Below are positions 1 to 6,936 of a stretch of DNA of 64,000 nt, one piece after another (position 1 is the first letter of the stretch; each line of letters starts with the position of its first letter). Under the pieces are notes generated by a model, which was not told where the DNA came from, did not search any database, and saw nothing but the letters and a program-made list of their open reading frames with translations. Location: the NCBI RefSeq assembly GCF_050176255.1, contig NZ_JBFXIE010000002.1, one strand, 5' to 3'. The translations under genes and the position numbers were made by a program. Source of the DNA: JBFXIE01 sp050176255 (GTDB lineage Bacteria; Pseudomonadota; Gammaproteobacteria; Burkholderiales; Burkholderiaceae_C).

Positions 1-2
1 CC

Positions 3-98
3 TGTATGCACAAGGTGCTCACGATCATCAACGCCGTTCTCAAATCCGGCGTGCCTTGGCAAGTGAGTTATCCACATGCTGGAGCTATCTCAAAATGA
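3..98 (+). pseudogene. C-terminal remnant of an IS110-type transposase
   Basis: An open frame enters from the left edge and stops with TGA at 96-98. It reads CMHKVLTIINAVLKSGVPWQ and then about ten more residues. The pattern (basic residue, LTIINAVLKSG, PW) resembles the C-terminal tail of IS110/IS116/IS902-family transposases. Only about 31 codons are in the window, so I cannot tell an intact element running off the edge from a fragment. No terminal inverted repeat is visible after the stop, which is usual for IS110. The family call rests on this short tail only. Confidence 0.5.
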
Positions 99-168
99 CT
101 TGACTTTGAACACAGTTGCTCTCCCCTCCCAGCGCTTCAAGCTGCGGGACTGAGACCCCCATGGTTTT

Positions 169-288
169 CTTGTCATGCTGCTCCAATTTTGTCATTTTCT
201 TATCAAGCCGGCCTCGACAAGATAAGATTACGGCTTATTTTTATCAAATGACGGGATTGCGGTCGCAATCACCTCAGATGACAAGATA
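169..288. promoter_or_regulatory. AT-rich control region with repeated TGACAA/TTGTCA motifs
   Basis: The region before the Fic gene carries repeated half-sites: CTTGTCAT at 169-176, TTTTGTCATT at 187-196, GACAAGATAAG at 216-226, ATCAAATGAC at 243-252 and GATGACAAGATA at 277-288. CTTATC at 199-204 and GATAAG at 221-226 form an inverted repeat. GATTGCG at 255-261 and CGCAATC at 264-270 form a second one with a 2-base centre. This looks like a multi-operator region, possibly autoregulated by the winged-helix N-terminus of the Fic protein. That link is inference. Confidence 0.4.
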
Positions 289-315
289 GACGCAATTGAC
301 CAGATTCGCTGCACC

Positions 316-1686
316 ATGACTCCTCCCCCGCTGTCGCCCCGTCATGCAGCCTTGCTGCGCCATGTATTGGATTCTGGTGCGCCCGTTGCGCCGAGTGCGC
401 TTGAGCAGGCTCTGCAAGTCTCCCGGCCCACCATCAACCGGGACCTGCGGGACCTTCTTGCGGCCAGGTTACTGGACAAGCAAGGGGACGGACGCTCGAC
501 CCGATACCTGGCCAATGCAGCGGCTGAGGCCGCGCTGGGCGCATTGACGTCTGGCTCCCCGTCGCCAGCAAGGTCTGGAGGCTTTCAATGGTCGGCAGCC
601 GCGCATCCCCTCGTCGAGGCGCTTCTCGCCCCTTTGGGCACCCGCACGCCCGTGGGCTATGACAGCGGGTTTGTGAACAGCTACATCCCGAACCAGTCCA
701 GCCTGCTGCCGCCAAAGCTGGCCACGGACCTGCACAACGCTGGCCGCAGCCAGAACCAGCAACCCGCGGGAACCTACGCGAGGGAGGTGCTCGAGCAATT
801 GCTCATCGACCTGTCCTGGTCGTCATCGCGCCTCGAGGGCAATAGCAAGAGCTTGCTCGACACCAAGGAACTCTTCGAGCTCGGCCAACAGGCGGGACCG
901 CTCGACGAGGACACGCTGATGCTGCTCAATCACAAGAGCGCCATCGAGTTCATGGTCGATGCGGTGCCTACGGAGGGCATCACCGTGCCCGTCATCGTCG
1001 ACCTGCAGGCTAAGCTGATGAGGGACCTCCTTCGAGACGCACGCGACATCGGCAGCATCCGCCGGCGCGTGGTGAACATCGACGGTTCGGTCTACACCCC
1101 CAGCAGCATTCCTTCGCTCCTGGAAGATACGCTGAACGCCATCGTCAACAAGGTCCGCAGCATCCGCAATCCGGTGGAGGCCGCCTTCTTCCTGTGGGTC
1201 AACCTGGCCTATTTGCAACCTTTTGCGGACGGCAACAAGCGCACGAGTCGTCTGAGCGCCAATATGCCGCTCATGCTCTACAACTGCGCCCCGCTGTCCT
1301 TTCTGGACGTGGAGCGCTCGGACTACGCGACCGCGATGCTCGGCATCTACGAGCAGCGCAACGTGGCTGCGGCGGTGGACTTGTTCGAGTTCATCTACCG
1401 CCGTTCGATTCAGAAGTACAGCGTGCTACGCGCCTCTGTTGCAGCGCCGGACCCGATTCGGACGAAGTACCGACAGACCTTGAACGAGCTGATGCAGTTC
1501 GTAGTGTTCCATGGACGAACGCTGGATGCAGCATTTTCCGAGGTACACATCGATGTCGCTGACAGCGTGGCTCTACGCCTCATCGCCAACACCGAACTCG
1601 ACCAATTGGAGCAGCACAACTGCGCTCGCTACAACCTTGCTCGAGGCATGACACAGCGATGGATAGATGCCGGCCGGCGCAGATGA
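316..1686 (+). CDS. Fic-fold protein with N-terminal winged helix; catalytic His replaced by Gln
   Basis: 456 aa. Residues 5-70 look like a winged helix-turn-helix (SRPTINRDLRDLLAARLL as recognition region). The Fic core has the motif QPFADGNKRTSR at residues 301-312. Canonical AMP-transferring Fic enzymes read HPFxxGNGRxxR, so the catalytic His is Gln here and the second Gly of GNG is Lys. Upstream, S170-x3-E174-G175 matches the inhibitory helix motif (S/T)xxxE(G/N) of class II Fic proteins, which lies N-terminal to the core. The protein may therefore be a regulator or non-AMPylating enzyme. It sits in an AT-richer segment between a transposase remnant and a tRNA, with no ORF that I recognise as an antitoxin partner. 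Start ATG at 316 is the first in frame and keeps the whole HTH. Confidence 0.8.
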   Translation: MTPPPLSPRHAALLRHVLDSGAPVAPSALEQALQVSRPTINRDLRDLLAARLLDKQGDGRSTRYLANAAAEAALGALTSGSPSPARSGGFQWSAAAHPLVEALLAPLGTRTPVGYDSGFVNSYIPNQSSLLPPKLATDLHNAGRSQNQQPAGTYAREVLEQLLIDLSWSSSRLEGNSKSLLDTKELFELGQQAGPLDEDTLMLLNHKSAIEFMVDAVPTEGITVPVIVDLQAKLMRDLLRDARDIGSIRRRVVNIDGSVYTPSSIPSLLEDTLNAIVNKVRSIRNPVEAAFFLWVNLAYLQPFADGNKRTSRLSANMPLMLYNCAPLSFLDVERSDYATAMLGIYEQRNVAAAVDLFEFIYRRSIQKYSVLRASVAAPDPIRTKYRQTLNELMQFVVFHGRTLDAAFSEVHIDVADSVALRLIANTELDQLEQHNCARYNLARGMTQRWIDAGRRR

Positions 1687-1776
1687 GATGCAAGGCAGCT
1701 TGGCTGGCTGCTTGATTCGGATTGCTCTTGAGGCCCATTCGACTGCCAAGGTTGAGCAAACAGGTACGCCTCGCGG

Positions 1777-2550
1777 TCAAAATGGACTGAACTTGTAGTC
1801 ATCCAACAATACGTCTGTCTCATCGAGGTTGCGCACCAACCGGAAGACCTCCCGACCTGCGTGCCGCACACGGACGTCGACAACGTCCTTGGGCACCGCA
1901 GAGACCTTGCGCAGCAGCAAAGGCAAGGCTTCGCGCACCGACTCTTCGTCCGGCACCACCACAACCTCTTCCTTTCGCTCGTAACCCGCACCGACCCATC
2001 GCATCCAGGCGCAGACGAGTTCGAAAGACTCGACAGGCAAGCTGGGACCCATGCACAGGTGTGTGACCAGGTCCTGCATGAACATTTGCTCGTCACCCTC
2101 CCACGCCAGAACCTGGGCCACGAATCGCCTCTGGTAATCATGGCGCATCTCGAGGATGCGCTTTCCCATCAACCCGTAGTCGGCCACTTCGGCAGCCGGG
2201 TCGGGGACAGGCTCCGGTTGAGAGGTGGGGCTGGTGGCTGTTTGGTGGTTTTTTGGGCTGGCGGGGGCGGATAAAGCCATTGGGGCGCCACCCACGGAGG
2301 TAGCCAAGGACGGGGCCGACACCACTTCGGCCACATCCGCATCGCTGGACAACCACTCGGCCACCTGAAAAATATCGATGCAACGCTCTGGCCCCAGGTG
2401 TTTGACCTTGAACGGCAGGTGGTCCTGACTGAGCAGGTGGGTCACAGCTTTGCGGCTTTTGCCCAACACCTGGGCCAGATCCTCGGCATAAAGGACCAGC
2501 CGGTCGGGAAACATCCCCTGCAAATGGGCCAAAACCTGGGTTGGGGTCAT
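1777..2550 (-). CDS. Unrecognised accessory protein with N-terminal AlpA-like DNA-binding segment
   Basis: 257 aa from ATG 2550; an in-frame GTG at 2574 would add 8 residues. Neither start has a clear Shine-Dalgarno. Residues 1-65 contain LYAEDLAQVLGKSRKAVTHL followed by a short strand-turn and a DIFQVAEWL helix. This resembles the HTH of MerR/AlpA-type excisionase or replication-associated proteins. A Pro/Ser/Thr-rich linker (about 85-115) joins it to a C-terminal helical domain with a run of acidic and Val residues (KEEVVVVPDEESV). I do not recognise the C-terminal domain. It is convergent with the Fic gene and is transcribed away from tRNA-Ser, as cargo or control genes of an integrated element would be. 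Its promoter region has two strong palindromes. Confidence 0.6.
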   Translation of the reverse strand: MTPTQVLAHLQGMFPDRLVLYAEDLAQVLGKSRKAVTHLLSQDHLPFKVKHLGPERCIDIFQVAEWLSSDADVAEVVSAPSLATSVGGAPMALSAPASPKNHQTATSPTSQPEPVPDPAAEVADYGLMGKRILEMRHDYQRRFVAQVLAWEGDEQMFMQDLVTHLCMGPSLPVESFELVCAWMRWVGAGYERKEEVVVVPDEESVREALPLLLRKVSAVPKDVVDVRVRHAGREVFRLVRNLDETDVLLDDYKFSPF

Positions 2551-2570
2551 CGGGGTCAGGACGAAAAAAA

Positions 2571-2605
2571 CCACCAGAAACCCACCAGAATGTGGGTTTT
2601 GGTGG
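2571..2605. repeat. Inverted repeat at the start of the 1777-2550 gene
   Basis: The left arm CCACCAGAAACCCAC (2571-2585) pairs with the right arm GTGGGTTTTGGTGG (2592-2605) with one bulged base and a 6-base loop. It is flanked by A7 (2564-2570) and CTTTTTAT. It could be a plus-strand terminator. However, no gene ends just before it on plus, and it covers the expected start site of the minus-strand gene, so an operator or attenuator is more likely. Confidence 0.55.
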
Positions 2606-2608
2606 CTT

Positions 2609-2638
2609 TTTATAACCAGCTTTCGCTATCATCAACAA
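2609..2638 (-). promoter_or_regulatory. Predicted sigma-70-like promoter of the 1777-2550 gene
   Basis: Read on the minus strand: a TTGTTG -35-like box (complement of 2633-2638), an 18-base spacer, and a TATAAA -10-like box (complement of 2609-2614). The start of transcription would fall in the palindrome 2571-2605. The -35 box lies inside the arm of the palindrome 2631-2674. Confidence 0.45.
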
Positions 2639-2674
2639 CTCACAAATGCTTCGAAAAGCTTGTAAGTTGTTGAT
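2631..2674. repeat. Long inverted repeat between tRNA-Ser and the accessory gene
   Basis: ATCAACAACT at 2631-2640 and AGTTGTTGAT at 2665-2674 are perfect complements. Inner parts ACAA/TTGT and GCTT/AAGC extend the hairpin around a CGAA tetraloop with a small bulge. TTTATT follows on the plus strand. It lies 11 bp from the tRNA CCA end, so it may be an operator, a recombinase-binding site or a terminator. The sequence alone does not decide. Confidence 0.5.
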
Positions 2675-2684
2675 TTTATTGGCT

Positions 2685-2777
2685 TGGCGGAAACGGAGGG
2701 ATTCGAACCCTCGATGAGGCTCTACACCCCATACTCCCTTAGCAGGGGAGCACCTTCGGCCACTCGGTCACGTTTCC
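2685..2777 (-). tRNA. tRNA-Ser (anticodon GCU)
   Basis: The minus strand folds into a class II tRNA. The acceptor stem is GGAAACG with CGTTTCC, then discriminator G and an encoded CCA (2685-2687). The anticodon stem is CTCCC/GGGAG with loop CTGCTAA, giving anticodon GCU (complement of 2741-2743). A long variable arm follows, then the T-arm GAGGG-TTCGAAT-CCCTC. The long variable arm and the anticodon both say serine, AGC/AGU codons. Its 3' end faces the accessory segment 1-2684. Confidence 0.96.
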
Positions 2778-2822
2778 AATCCAACTATTGTAGCCTTATT
2801 TTCATGCCGTTTTGGCGAAGTT

Positions 2823-4091
2823 TCAGGCTGTAGCCTGATCCAGTTCGAAAGCCTTGTGCAGCGTGCGCACGGCCAGTTCCACATACTTTTCGTCGATCAC
2901 CACAGAAGTTTTGATCTCGGACGTGGAGATCATCTTGATGTTAATGCCCTCTTCGCTGAGTGCGCGGAACATCTTGCTGGCCACGCCCACATGGCTGCGC
3001 ATGCCGATACCAACGATGCTAACCTTGGCGATCTTGGCGTCGCCCGACACCTCTTCGGCGCCGAGCTTGGGCAACACTTTATCCTTGAGCAAGTCGATGG
3101 TGCGCTGGTAGTCGTTGCGATTGACCGTGAAGCTGAAGTCGGTCTTGCCTTCCTTGCCCACGTTCTGAATGATGACGTCCACATCAATGTTGGCATCGGC
3201 CACAACACCCAGAATCTGATAGGCGATACCGGGCGTATCGGGCACGCCGATCACGGAAATCTTGGCTTCGTCGCGGGTGAAAGCGATGCCGGATACGACG
3301 GCTTTTTCCATTTGTTCGTCTTCCTCAAAGGTGATCAGGGTGCCGGACTTGGCTTCCTCGTTGATGTCGATGTCCCAGGGGGTGAAGCTGGAGAGCACGC
3401 GCAGCGGCACCCTGTACTTGCCGGCGAACTCCACCGATCGGATTTGCAGCACCTTGCTGCCCAGGCTGGCCATCTCCAGCATTTCTTCGAAGCTCAGGGT
3501 CGCAAGGCGCCGCGCCTCAGGCACCACGCGCGGGTCGGTGGTGTACACGCCATCCACGTCGGTGTAGATCAGGCACTCGTTGGCCTTCATGGCAGCGGCA
3601 ATAGCCACCGCCGAGGTGTCCGAGCCGCCGCGACCCAGCGTGGTGATGTTGCCCACGCCATCAATGCCCTGAAAGCCCGTGATGATGACGACCTTGCCCG
3701 CGTCCAGATCGGCGCGCACGCGCTTGTCGTCAATGGACTCGATGCGCGCCTTGGTGTAGCTGCTGTCGGTGCGTACGGGCACTTGCCAGCCGGCGTAGCT
3801 CACGGCCTCCAGGCCCTCGGCCTGCAGCGCAATGGCCAGAAGTGCCGACGAGGCCTGCTCGCCCGTGGCGGCCAGCATATCGAGCTCACGGTGGTAGGCC
3901 GAGGTGACGCGCGAGGGCGTGAGCTCCTTGGCCAAGCCTAGCAGGCGATTGGTTTCGCCACTCATGGCGCTGGGCACCACCACCATCTGGTAGCCGGCCC
4001 GCGACCACTTGGCCACGCGCTTGGCAACGTTGCGGATGCGCTCGGTGGAGCCCATCGACGTGCCGCCGTATTTATGAACGATCAGTGCCAT
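2823..4091 (-). CDS. lysC: Aspartate kinase
   Basis: 422 aa. Phosphorylates aspartate, the first step towards lysine, threonine, methionine and diaminopimelate. The N-terminal kinase domain starts with KYGGTSMGS (7-15) and carries the GRGGSDTSAVAIA nucleotide-site motif. Two C-terminal ACT domains (about 265-422) would bind feedback effectors. An internal ATG at 3311 (residue 261, MEKAVVSGIAF) is preceded by GAGGA at SD distance and aligns with the beta-subunit start of alpha2/beta2 aspartokinases, so a second ACT-only product is plausible. It lies 39 bp after tilS and is probably co-transcribed with accA and tilS. Length and motifs are normal. Confidence 0.97.
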   Translation of the reverse strand: MALIVHKYGGTSMGSTERIRNVAKRVAKWSRAGYQMVVVPSAMSGETNRLLGLAKELTPSRVTSAYHRELDMLAATGEQASSALLAIALQAEGLEAVSYAGWQVPVRTDSSYTKARIESIDDKRVRADLDAGKVVIITGFQGIDGVGNITTLGRGGSDTSAVAIAAAMKANECLIYTDVDGVYTTDPRVVPEARRLATLSFEEMLEMASLGSKVLQIRSVEFAGKYRVPLRVLSSFTPWDIDINEEAKSGTLITFEEDEQMEKAVVSGIAFTRDEAKISVIGVPDTPGIAYQILGVVADANIDVDVIIQNVGKEGKTDFSFTVNRNDYQRTIDLLKDKVLPKLGAEEVSGDAKIAKVSIVGIGMRSHVGVASKMFRALSEEGINIKMISTSEIKTSVVIDEKYVELAVRTLHKAFELDQATA

Positions 4092-4130
4092 GGAATATCT
4101 GAAATGACGGAACGCTGATGCGCGGCGCTA

Positions 4131-5135
4131 TTACTGAATCTGTTTTGGCGCGCCGCCGGCCCGTGCAGAAAGGAAGTCCAAAACCGGATGATTGTACCAA
4201 CGCAGTACATCGGCCTCGCGCACCGCGTATCCGCTGCCCACCTTGAGGTGGATGCCGTGCCCGCGCGTGGTACAGGCGGCAATCTGATCCAGCAACGCGC
4301 CCAGTTGCGCGGCTGCCGGTGTGGTGGCGTGGCGGGTACGCAGCCAGTGGCGAAGCACGTTGGCCTGGCGGGAGCGGCTCAAGGTGCGCAGTGCGGTGAT
4401 GCGCGGCGGCTGGCCCACCTGGGCCAGATCGGCTGCAGCCAGCTCTTGCAGCAATTCGCTGGCCTGTGCCGCATGCTCGCAGCTGCGGGCGAAGGTGTCG
4501 CGAAACTGCGGAAAAGCCTGCTGCAGGGCCGGCAGCAACTGGTGGCGGATGCGATTGCGCGTGTAGCGCGTGTCCTCGTTGGAGGGATCCTCCACCCAGC
4601 ACTCGCCTTGGTATATCAGCCAGGCGCGCACATCTGCACCGGCCACACGCAGCAGCGGCCGATGGAAGCACAGGCCACCACGTTGCCACTGTGCAGGCAT
4701 GGCGGCCAGGCCGGCAACTCCGGCGCCGCGCGACAGCGCCAGCAGCAAAGTCTCGACCTGGTCATCCGCATGCTGCGCAATCGCTATTGATTCGATAGCT
4801 GCTCGCGCTTGATTTAGCTGGGCAAGAGCCTCAAAAGCCTTGTAACGCGCTTGGCGAGCGGCGTCCTCGGGACTTTGCCCGCTGGCGTGGCGGGCATCCA
4901 CCCGTTGCACCGACAGGGGCACCTGCAAGCGCGCGCATAGATCCACGCAATGGTGCTCGAATGCGTCCGCAGCCGCCTGCAGGCCGTGGTGCACGTGAAA
5001 AGCGTGCACCTGGCCCGGCCAGCGCCGTGCGCAAGCCAGCAGCAGCGCCGTTGAATCCGCTCCACCGCTCAACGCTACCGCCAGCGGCAGGCGCGGCGCG
5101 AAAGCCCGCATGGCTGCGTCGAAGGACTGGGTCAT
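4131..5135 (-). CDS. tilS: tRNA(Ile)-lysidine synthetase
   Basis: 334 aa. Converts C34 of the CAU-anticodon tRNA-Ile to lysidine, so the tRNA reads AUA. The PP-loop ATPase motif SGGADST lies at about residues 20-26, and AQHADDQVETLLLALSRGAG is the conserved N-type ATPase signature. Just before that signature the reading frame runs through a copy of the dispersed repeat (4783-4843), giving an Ala/Ile/Ser-rich stretch (AAIESIAIAQ). The product is shorter than E. coli TilS; the C-terminal lysidine-binding region looks reduced. ATG 5135 is the first in-frame start before the PP loop. The gene sits between accA and lysC. Confidence 0.92.
   Translation of the reverse strand: MTQSFDAAMRAFAPRLPLAVALSGGADSTALLLACARRWPGQVHAFHVHHGLQAAADAFEHHCVDLCARLQVPLSVQRVDARHASGQSPEDAARQARYKAFEALAQLNQARAAIESIAIAQHADDQVETLLLALSRGAGVAGLAAMPAQWQRGGLCFHRPLLRVAGADVRAWLIYQGECWVEDPSNEDTRYTRNRIRHQLLPALQQAFPQFRDTFARSCEHAAQASELLQELAAADLAQVGQPPRITALRTLSRSRQANVLRHWLRTRHATTPAAAQLGALLDQIAACTTRGHGIHLKVGSGYAVREADVLRWYNHPVLDFLSARAGGAPKQIQ
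4783..4843 (+). repeat. Dispersed repeat copy 1, inside tilS
   Basis: Stem GCTATTGATTCGATAGC (4783-4799), then TGCTCGCGCTTGATTTAGC, then AAGAGCCTCAAAA. It matches the block order of the other copies in this window. It lies wholly inside tilS and does not break the frame. Confidence 0.75.
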
Positions 5136-5205
5136 GGGCGCGATGGTGGCATAAAGCGCAACGGCCCCGCAGGGCCGTCGTCGTCAGGTTGGCGCCGGGG
5201 CAACC

Positions 5206-6183
5206 TCAACGGCTGTCCGCCTTGGTGTCATTGAATCGGCCATAGCTTTGCAGGCGCTCATAGCGGCGGTCCTGCAGCTCCTTGGGCTTGAGGTCGGCCA
5301 GCTGGCGATAGGCATCGCCCAGCGCGCGCTTCAAGAAGGCAGCCATCTGCTTGTGGTCACGATGAGCGCCGCCCACGGGTTCGTTGACGATCTTGTCCAC
5401 CAGGCCCAGCGCCTTCAGGCGGTGCGCCGTGATCCCCATGGCGTCGGCCGCGTCCTGCGCACGGTCACTGGTCTTCCAGAGGATGGATGCGCATCCCTCG
5501 GGGCTGATCACCGAATAGATCGAGTACTGCAGCATGATGACCTGATCGGCCACGCTGATGGCCAGAGCGCCGCCGGAGCCGCCCTCGCCAATCACGGTGG
5601 TGATGATGGGCACTTCCAGCTGCGCCATCTCGAAGATGTTGCGGCCGATGGCCTCTGACTGGCCCCGCTCCTCCGCGTCCAGGCCGGGGAAGGCGCCAGG
5701 CGTATCCACGAAGGTGAAGACGGGCAGCTTGAATTTTTCCGCCGTCTTCATCAGGCGCAGCGCCTTGCGATAGCCCTCGGGGCGGCTCATGCCGAAGTTG
5801 CGTGCCGCGCGCTCCTTGGTGTCGCGGCCCTTTTGGTGGCCCAGCACCATGCAGGCGTGGCCGTTAAAACGCGCCAGGCCGCCCACGATGGACTGATCGT
5901 CCGCAAAATGGCGGTCGCCGTGCATCTCCACGAAGTCGGTGAAGATCTCGCGCACGTAGTCCAGGGTGTAGGGCCGCTCGGGATGGCGGGCAATTTTCGT
6001 GATCCGCCAGGGGCTCAGATCGCTGTAAATGTCCTTGGTGAGCTGCTGGCTCTTTTTGCTGAGCTGATCGATCTCTTCGGAGATGTCCACCGCACTCTCG
6101 TTTTGCACGTAACGCAGTTCTTCGATTTTGGATTCCAGCTCTGCGATGGGCTGCTCGAAATCCAGAAAGGTCTTTTTCGCCAA
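5206..6183 (-). CDS. accA: Acetyl-CoA carboxylase, carboxyltransferase subunit alpha
   Basis: 325 aa, normal length. With AccD it transfers the carboxyl group from carboxybiotin to acetyl-CoA to make malonyl-CoA, the first committed step of fatty acid synthesis. Diagnostic stretches are [33 protein letters not shown] and [17 protein letters not shown]. The start is TTG at 6183, chosen because [13 protein letters not shown] matches the family N-terminus and AGGAG lies at good distance upstream. It is followed by tilS after about 70 bp and preceded by the DNA glycosylase. Confidence 0.97.
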   Translation of the reverse strand: MAKKTFLDFEQPIAELESKIEELRYVQNESAVDISEEIDQLSKKSQQLTKDIYSDLSPWRITKIARHPERPYTLDYVREIFTDFVEMHGDRHFADDQSIVGGLARFNGHACMVLGHQKGRDTKERAARNFGMSRPEGYRKALRLMKTAEKFKLPVFTFVDTPGAFPGLDAEERGQSEAIGRNIFEMAQLEVPIITTVIGEGGSGGALAISVADQVIMLQYSIYSVISPEGCASILWKTSDRAQDAADAMGITAHRLKALGLVDKIVNEPVGGAHRDHKQMAAFLKRALGDAYRQLADLKPKELQDRRYERLQSYGRFNDTKADSR

Positions 6184-6231
6184 CTTGTTTCTCCTCGGGG
6201 CGATGCCCGGTTATGGCCGCCCTGCGTTTGA

Positions 6232-6891
6232 TCAATAGTCCACCGACAGGGGGGCGAGCGAGCGCCAAATATACCAACTTGCCACGCTGCACCAGGGCTG
6301 CCAGGCCTGCGCCACCTCGCGCGCCTCGCTGCGGCTGACGGGGTCGCCCGAAAAATAATGCTGGCTGATGCCCTGGATCAGGGTGGCGTCATCCAGCGGC
6401 AGTACGTTGGGCCGCGCCAGATGAAAGATCAGGAACATGTCGGCCGTCCAGCGGCTGATGCCGCGGATGGCGACCAGCTCGGCCGCGATGGCGTGATCGT
6501 CCATCTGATTCCATGCATCGACATGCAGCCGGCCGCTGTCAAAGTGCAGTGCCAGATCCACCAGGTATTCCACCTTGCGCGCCGACAGACCGGCCGCGCG
6601 CATGTCGTCCACCTTGAGTTTCAGCACCTCACGCGGCGTCATGGCAATCGGTAGCGCGGCCAGGCGATCCCACACGCGCTGCGCTGAGGCCACCGACACC
6701 TGCTGGCCCACGATGAAGCGCGCCAGCGTGGTGAAGGCGTCGCCACGCAGGCTGACCGACACGTCGCCCACCTGCGCAATCAGGCGGCGCATCACGCGGT
6801 CTTTGCGGGTCAGATGTTTGCAGGCCTCTTCCCAGTAGCCGGGCTGGACGATCGGAAGCGCCGCACCCGCTATTTTTTTAGTAGCTGCCAC
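6232..6891 (-). CDS. DNA-3-methyladenine glycosylase, HhH-GPD (AlkA-like)
   Basis: 219 aa. Excises alkylated bases from DNA to begin base-excision repair. The helix-hairpin-helix IRGISRWTADMFLIF is followed by a Pro-rich segment with the expected catalytic Asp in VLPLDDATL. There is no C-terminal cysteine cluster, so it is not an iron-sulfur type. The only usable start before the conserved YWEEACKHL is GTG 6891, which lies inside dispersed repeat copy 2, so the first residues (AATKKIAG) are repeat-encoded. It is co-directional with accA about 50 bp downstream. Confidence 0.88.
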   Translation of the reverse strand: MAATKKIAGAALPIVQPGYWEEACKHLTRKDRVMRRLIAQVGDVSVSLRGDAFTTLARFIVGQQVSVASAQRVWDRLAALPIAMTPREVLKLKVDDMRAAGLSARKVEYLVDLALHFDSGRLHVDAWNQMDDHAIAAELVAIRGISRWTADMFLIFHLARPNVLPLDDATLIQGISQHYFSGDPVSRSEAREVAQAWQPWCSVASWYIWRSLAPLSVDY

Positions 6892-6925
6892 CGCTTATTC
6901 CATAATGGCTAAAGGCCAATTTGAC
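6869..6925 (+). repeat. Dispersed repeat copy 2, over the glycosylase start
   Basis: Stem GCTATTTTTTTAGTAGC (6869-6885), then TGCCACCGCTTATTCC, AATGGCTAAAGGCC and AATTTGAC. This is one of the most complete copies. It supplies the GTG start and first eight or so codons of the glycosylase on the minus strand and fills most of the gap to cysS. Confidence 0.85.
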
Positions 6926-6936
6926 TCAAAACACAT

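Noticed and set aside
2398..2673. A 91-codon plus-strand frame opposite the AlpA-like gene
   Set aside because: It crosses both palindromes and the predicted promoter of the minus gene and has no recognisable protein features.
1..2684. Toxin-antitoxin call for the Fic gene
   Set aside because: There is no small antitoxin ORF beside it, the inhibitory motif lies in the same chain, and the catalytic His is missing.
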